Origin: Odontocerum albicorne
Lineage: Eukaryota > Arthropoda > Insecta > Trichoptera > Odontoceridae
Direction of reading: 5' to 3'
DNA: 64,000 bases
Assembly: GCA_949825065.1 (NCBI GenBank)
Contig: OX463852.1
Span: forward strand, 13,120,127-13,184,126
Shown: one piece after another, positions 55,888 through 64,000 of the stretch
Layout: every line of letters begins with the position of its first letter
Position numbering within the stretch: position 1 is the first letter of the stretch
Program-made: the position numbers and the translations under genes
The notes under the pieces: generated by a model
The model's database searches: none
What the model saw: the letters and a program-made list of their open reading frames with translations, nothing else
What the model was told of the DNA's origin: nothing

Positions 55888-58800
55888 CGAAAAAAAATCT
55901 AATTTTCCTAATAATATCGTGTTATCCAGGAAGGATATTCGAGTACATATTATATATTTTAATGTTATTTAACAAAACGTCCACTTTGTAAAGCAAAACT
56001 GGCTGCTCACTTTTATTTATGTTTATTGTGTAGATTTTTTTACATTTAAGTTTTCAATCATTCCGTTTAAAAATGGAGTCTACAATATAAATGCCAAATC
56101 AATTCATATTATATATTTTTTTAATAATCTTCCGGTTATCGACTTATTGTCATTAACATTGATGTAATAAAATATGTGTTTAAGATATTTATGTTTTTTT
56201 CCTGATATCTTCTTTTTTCCTCTAGTGACAATGGCACTTAATGATACACGTATTCTGAGTTTTTGGACATATAATCAGTGAATTTACGAAAATGATTCAC
56301 TAAATTATTTTTCAAATTCATAAAGATTAGCAATTAATGATCTATACTAATATTAATAATTTTGAATTTTTACTGAATCGTTATTTTCACTAATGGAAAA
56401 TGAAAAAATAAACGTTTGTTTAAAAATAAATCGATGACTGTATTCGAAGATATCGTAGTACTGCCAAAATCTAGGGGGTAAATGTCCATGCTATATGAGG
56501 GAAAAAGAAGAATGTGGGTTTCCAACTGGCGATCTACTCGTATTATACGAACCACGCGTCGCATTGGCAATTATCACCATAGGCCCATTCGTGTCGATTT
56601 TCATGTCACGCCTTTAAATTTAAAAATGTACCAAGGTAGATCTGATTGGGGGAGATCGAAGAGTGAGTATCTCCAAGAGCTTTTGGAGGTAGTCAGGAAG
56701 GCGTGTGAGTGAATGACGGATGCGAATCGTATACTTTGGAGTTGTTGGACAATATTTTAATGTGAAATCATGATGTGATTGAAAATATGTGATAGTTTGA
56801 AATTGAAGTACTCGTATGTGTAATAATGTGAATGCAGAGTATAAATGTTTCAGCTGAGCGTTTTAATATTTATGACAAATATATGAAATTTATGAAGAAA
56901 GAATGATATCACTTCGTCACAGGCATTGCCTGGTGAAGTGGTTCTCTATATTCATAAAATGGAGGCTTTTTAGGTTTATTGTGTATGTGTACTTTACAGT
57001 TCGCCTTTCCATTAAAACTATGTAAATTGTAAATATCGTATTGTCAATAGTAAAAAAAGGAGTTATTTATCTTTTCATTTCTCTAGAAAGCCTTATTATT
57101 CATCAAATCACTCAATTTATTCAAAACAATATATATTACTCGTATTTTCTTGCTTGTTTGGTTCATCACCATTTTACTTTTTTCTTGCCTTCGATCTCAA
57201 TTTGTACTCGACTCCGAAAATTTTTCATATGGTAAATTCCGTATTCTGCTGGGGTAAAAATGTAGGTGTTATAAGTGAATGTATTTGGTAAAACTAAGAC
57301 TTCTTTCCTGAGCAAATACTGAAACGATTGTACCCGCATCCAAGTTTATATGGACTTGTATGCAAGCAAAAAAGATCCACGACACAAACTACAATACATT
57401 GTTTTAGTGTAGCTGAAAACATCCATACTTTTTGTTCAAAAATATAAAAGTAGTATATTTCATGGATTATTTCCATTTGAAATAAAACTATTCAATACAA
57501 TTCTATACAACGCAATGTTGTATTTACTTTATAATTAAAGATAGGGGAAATGTGTGTTGAATCATTTTACATATATACATCCACGTATGAAAATAAAGTT
57601 TTAACATTGCCACATTTGAAATATTAACTAGTCACAATCTGCACTGTAAATCGAACTTAGAACAATTATTATACTCGTATGTGGGATATTGTCAGTGTTA
57701 GCTGAAATATTAAGGCACATATCATATCTAGATATTCCTCATTCTTATTAGGCTAGTTTTATTGGTTAATGCCAGAAACAATCTCAAGCAGGGGTTGGTA
57801 TTTTAAGTTTTTAAGTTCATTTGAAATTTTACGATGATACATATAATCATATCGTAATTTTGGGTGGTAAGCAGATAGAACATGTTTTCATCTTCTTGTA
57901 TTCAAGTATATTATTCTTAAGCTTCTTCAATATTCATACATTTCGTCATATACAACTTTCTATTATTCGTGCTCCTAACTTTTCCTTAGTCCAAATTTCT
58001 GACAAACTTGGTTTAGCCACGTTTTCCTCGGTCTATGTCTACTATATAGGTCATGGTAAATTTAAAAATAAAAGTTACAATTCACACTTAGCAAACGGGC
58101 ACCCAAGGCGGATTCACTTCCGGAGTGGTTTTATTCTTAGACTATTTAACAACTGAATTTATGTTTATTTGTAGCTTATATGCTGCTCATCATTAATTAC
58201 TATAACGCTATTAAGTCATTTTGCCTAACGAAAGTTTGCAGCAGATTAAACCTGCCGATCATATTGTAAGTTTGATATTTTCGTCTTCGAAACTTTGAGT
58301 TTGATCAATCAAGACTGTGTGCTTACTGAAGTGTAACAGCTTGAACACAGTAAACTTATGGACGCACAAGTGTCTTTCATCCACAGGATGGATGCCAGTA
58401 ATGGCGTATCGTATCGAATTATATATGTGTCATACATCAAATCATTACTATTTAAATTACCCGAATGGATATAAATCATTAAATTACCCGAATGGAGTCA
58501 AAATAACACGCATAAAGTGACGGGAAAATGAATAATTTTTTTGCTGTGTTAAAAGTTTAGGACAAATCTTAATGAGTGTACCGATAAATGAGTGTACCGA
58601 TTAATGAGTGTACCGATTTAAGTAAACTGATATTGCTTAATGTAAACGTCAAGAAAAATGTTTTTTTTTTTTAATGAACGTATTCCATTAACTAAACAAT
58701 CATACATGTTTCATTAATCAAACGTAATAAACAACCCGTGCTTCCTGGCACGCCAGAGGCAGAAATCGAACTCACATCAAGATAATTATATATATATCCA

Positions 58801-58919
58801 TAAGTCAGTCTTAAAATTTGGGGAGCCTTTAATTTTGGGAGCACAGCGCATACTTATAAATTAGCCACTGGTAGTGTAGAGTATAATGTGCTGATTAGAT
58901 TAAAATTTCAATTTTTTTA
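55888..58919. other. AT-rich sequence, no gene recognised
   Basis: A 76-codon open frame at 56482-56712 (plus; RIIRTTRRIGNYHHRPIRVD) is somewhat GC-richer than its surroundings but has no recognised family. Short duplications occur at 58445-58500 (AATTACCCGAATGGA, twice) and 58570-58617 (GAGTGTACCGAT, three times). Confidence 0.45.
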
Positions 58920-58924
58920 AATAT

Positions 58925-59226
58925 GCTTTTGATATGTTGATTCATGTCATATGTTGCAGTAGGGTAGTGAGGGTCTTTTGCGTCCGGATATAAGAAACAG
59001 CATCTACGCCCCTTTGCACAAAGTGTAAGCTAAGTGCCATTGAAGAATAAGGTGAAAGTTCATCTAGTCAGACAAATGCTTTTGATGTGTTGGTTCATGT
59101 CATATGTTGCAGTGGGATAGCGAGGATCATTATCATCCGGGGACAAAACACAACATCGACGCCCCTTTACACAAAGTATAAGCTAAGTGCCATTGGGGAA
59201 TAAAGGGAAAACCCTACTAACTAGTT
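58925..59226. repeat. 154-bp tandem duplication, two diverged copies
   Basis: The first copy starts GCTTTTGATATGTTGATTCA at 58925 and the second GCTTTTGATGTGTTGGTTCA at 59079. Both contain GTCATATGTTGCAGT and AAGCTAAGTGCCATTG. Confidence 0.9.
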
Positions 59227-59471
59227 AAAGCCTGTAAATGCATTTCAGTACATAATATGTATTTTGCGTACATCATAAATCATAATATGAATTTGATATT
59301 TTTTTCTAGTGTGTTATATATTGTAAACATATAAAAAATTCGCTCGATTAGGAACGTTACAAAAACACAGTACTTATTTAGTTTAAAAGTCATATAAAGT
59401 TTTCTGAAAAAATCAGCATCAGTATTAGTATTATTGTTTCAAATTTCAAGTAGTTTTACTGTAGTTTCTCC
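59227..59471. other. AT-rich sequence, no feature seen
   Basis: Short gap between the duplication and the SINE. Confidence 0.5.
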
Positions 59472-59680
59472 GATGACCTCCATGGCCTAGTTGTAAGACG
59501 CCTGTCTTCTGACCCGTAGGTTGCGGGTTCGATTACCGTTGGAACCCAAATAAAAAAAGAAAGGTTTTAGTCTGGTTTTCACTTAAGGCCTCATAAACAT
59601 CTTTCTGGTTGATAGAAGAAATTGCCACATTGCAATAATTACACAAGGTTGTGCTGTATACAAAGAAAGTGTTATGTATG
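59472..59680 (+). repeat. tRNA-derived SINE, plus strand
   Basis: GACCTCCATGGCCTAGTTGT with AAGACG (A box), GGTTGCGGGTTCGATTACC (B box), TAGTCTGGTTTTCACTTAAG (body) and AAGGTTGTGCTGTATACAAA (tail). The best tRNA-like head in the window. Confidence 0.88.
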
Positions 59681-60371
59681 ATTCGCTCGGGCGCTGCTGT
59701 AGCTCCCAGACGGGATTTATGTAAAAGTATTGGGTGCAAGTCCCGAGTTAGAGTGCTCATGAGGAGAGTTTTCTCTCTAAACGGTGCTACATAAAATTGT
59801 GTTTTGAATTTTAATTCATGTCCAAATGCAAAAAATAGCAGATGTTGAAATTTTGGAAAAAGAGCTTGATCTAGACAACGGATAAAATTTAGAAAATTTT
59901 ATTCCTGGTTTTTGTCCCCCCTAGTCTTGCGCCCGGGGACAACTGCCCACTTTTGTTCCCTCGCTAAACTGTTGTGTTGTTAATCAAAGTGATTTGAACC
60001 AGGTTTGGCTTTGGTGAAACATAAATTGATGCATTTTAAAAGCATTTGTTAGAATGAGTAGCATAAACTTTCATATCTTCCCAATATTACTTTTTACATA
60101 TATTCTATGAACATGGATGATCTGCGCTTGGAATATACTCAAGCAGTTCACCGTTGTTTTTGGATCTCTGTCACGTACTTCTCGCCAGCAACGTCTCATT
60201 TCAAGGGTAATGGAGAAAATATAGCATGAATCAAAATGTTCAGTTACTGAATTGATGATAGTGTTAAAAATTGATGTTAAGTCAGCAATTATAATACTAT
60301 AAAAATAACAGTTTTTACGACCGATTAATATACTTTCATTATACGAGTAATTTAAAAAAAAATCAGTTTCC
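59681..60371. other. No gene recognised
   Basis: Moderate-GC patch at 59900-59990 without recognisable coding content. Confidence 0.45.
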
Positions 60372-60750
60372 TTTACTTGACGAGTATAATCGTAATTTGA
60401 TAATCATAAAGGAAGTCAGTTAGAACAGCATTAAAAAAAAGTATCAAATATCATATTAATAGATGGAAGGATTTATTTGTTGATTAATATTTATAAATCG
60501 AGTATGATCGTAAATTGATAATTGTAAAGGAAATCAGTAAGTGCAGCATTTTTTAAGAAATGTAATGCAACAAATATCACATTAATAGATGGAAGGATTT
60601 ATTTGTTGATTAATATTTATAAATCGAGTATGATCGTAAATTGATAATTGTAAAGGAAATCAGTAAGTGCAGCATTTTTTAAGAAATGTAATGCAACAAA
60701 TATCATATTAATAGATGGAAGGATTTATTTGTTGATTCATATTTATAAAT
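60372..60750. repeat. 126-bp tandem repeat, three copies
   Basis: Copies of AAATCGAGTATGATCGTAAA...TAGATGGAAGGATTTATTTG start near 60370 (diverged), 60495 and 60621. The last two are almost identical; the block ends with a partial unit near 60750. Confidence 0.92.
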
Positions 60751-61033
60751 CTAAGAGAACAATTTTTCATAGATTTCTATCCACAAACATGCTTACATTA
60801 CTCGTATCCGTTTATCTTGTCCTGTATATTTTTCTATTTCTCATATATTATTCTTATAGCACCCATGAGGTGAGCTTGCTCTCGAAACGGCGCTTTACAA
60901 ATTGTCATTTTATTATAATTATTATTATGGAACTTCACAATATTTCCATCCATTTTACAACCCGTTTGACATGCTTAAATATCCATAACGATTTTGTGTC
61001 CATTGTCAAATTCATTGGTTGATTGCATGCAAA
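60751..61033. other. No gene recognised
   Basis: Open frame 60729-61022 (plus) is AT-rich and has no family resemblance. Confidence 0.45.
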
Positions 61034-61262
61034 ATTGTATTGTATTACTTTTTCGTTGTATACAATACAACTTGACCGGTTTTATTATCGACAATCAAAC
61101 GAAGACATTAAGCGACAATCTTTTTTAATCAACCAAATATATGTTAAAGAGGCTTTAAGTGAAAACCAGACTGGAAAGATTTAAAAAAAACCTTACTTCC
61201 AATCGGAAACGAGCCCGCAAACCCCGAGTTGGTAGACAAGTGTCTTACTAACTAGATAGGTT
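61034..61262 (-). repeat. tRNA-derived SINE, minus strand
   Basis: On the minus strand: CTAGTTAGTAAGACACTTGT (A box region), GGGCTCGTTTCC (B box), CCAGTCTGGTTTTCACTTAA (body) and AAGTTGTATTGTATACAACG (tail). Confidence 0.82.

Positions 61263-64000
<2,738 letters not shown>

Noticed and set aside
57821..58156. 111-codon open frame on the plus strand
   Set aside because: No recognisable domain; composition like surrounding intergenic DNA.
59472..59540. Possible functional tRNA gene
   Set aside because: A and B boxes are good, but the head continues into the SINE body and tail shared with other copies, and a full cloverleaf is not apparent.

Overview
The window is about 64 kb of AT-rich eukaryotic DNA, almost certainly from an insect or another arthropod. 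The evidence is a ten-exon gene with GT-AG introns and a dense load of animal transposons: mariner/Tc, RTE- and Jockey/CR1-like LINEs, Penelope-like elements, tRNA-derived SINEs, TTAA-flanked MITEs and an LTR retroelement. I cannot place the species further.

One host gene is secure. NXF1 (nuclear RNA export factor 1, TAP; Drosophila small bristles) lies on the plus strand, with its CDS running from 13069 to 28988 in ten exons. Every splice phase closes and the joined CDS is 1941 nt (646 codons plus stop). The RG-rich N-terminus, RRM, LRR, NTF2-like and TAP-C/UBA-like domains follow in family order, and a 37-nt micro-exon completes the LRR. Its introns hold three TTAA-flanked MITEs (16313, 18692, 23833), a dead LINE (20735-21950) with a second LINE scrap beside it, and two dead mariners (25715-26200 and 27608-28768).

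Left flank (1-13 kb): a short Penelope-like element (1782-3583, minus) with a 13-bp target duplication and a nested TTAA MITE; a decayed Tc3-like element (3920-5188); another MITE (6384-6675); a transposase remnant near 8 kb; and weak candidate minus-strand exons at 8900-8972, 9955-10081 and 10689-10753 that might belong to one or two unrecognised genes.

Right flank (29-64 kb): no convincing host gene. It holds a nearly intact mariner (36296-37572, one frameshift), a second Penelope-like copy (37894-38985), a young non-autonomous LTR retroelement (39420-41945) that carries a histone H2B fragment, several LINE remnants, a palindromic insertion made of two inverted LTRs around a primer-binding site (47759-48621), SINEs, two copies of a palindromic MITE, a hAT-like MITE, several minisatellites and an (AT)n block of about 290 bp.

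The most noteworthy items are the H2B-carrying LTR element, the LTR-PBS-LTR palindrome of a related family inserted as one unit with its own 4-bp target duplication, and a hammerhead-ribozyme-like motif shared by the Penelope terminal repeats. Coordinates, identities and splice phases were worked out by reading the sequence; no database search was run.
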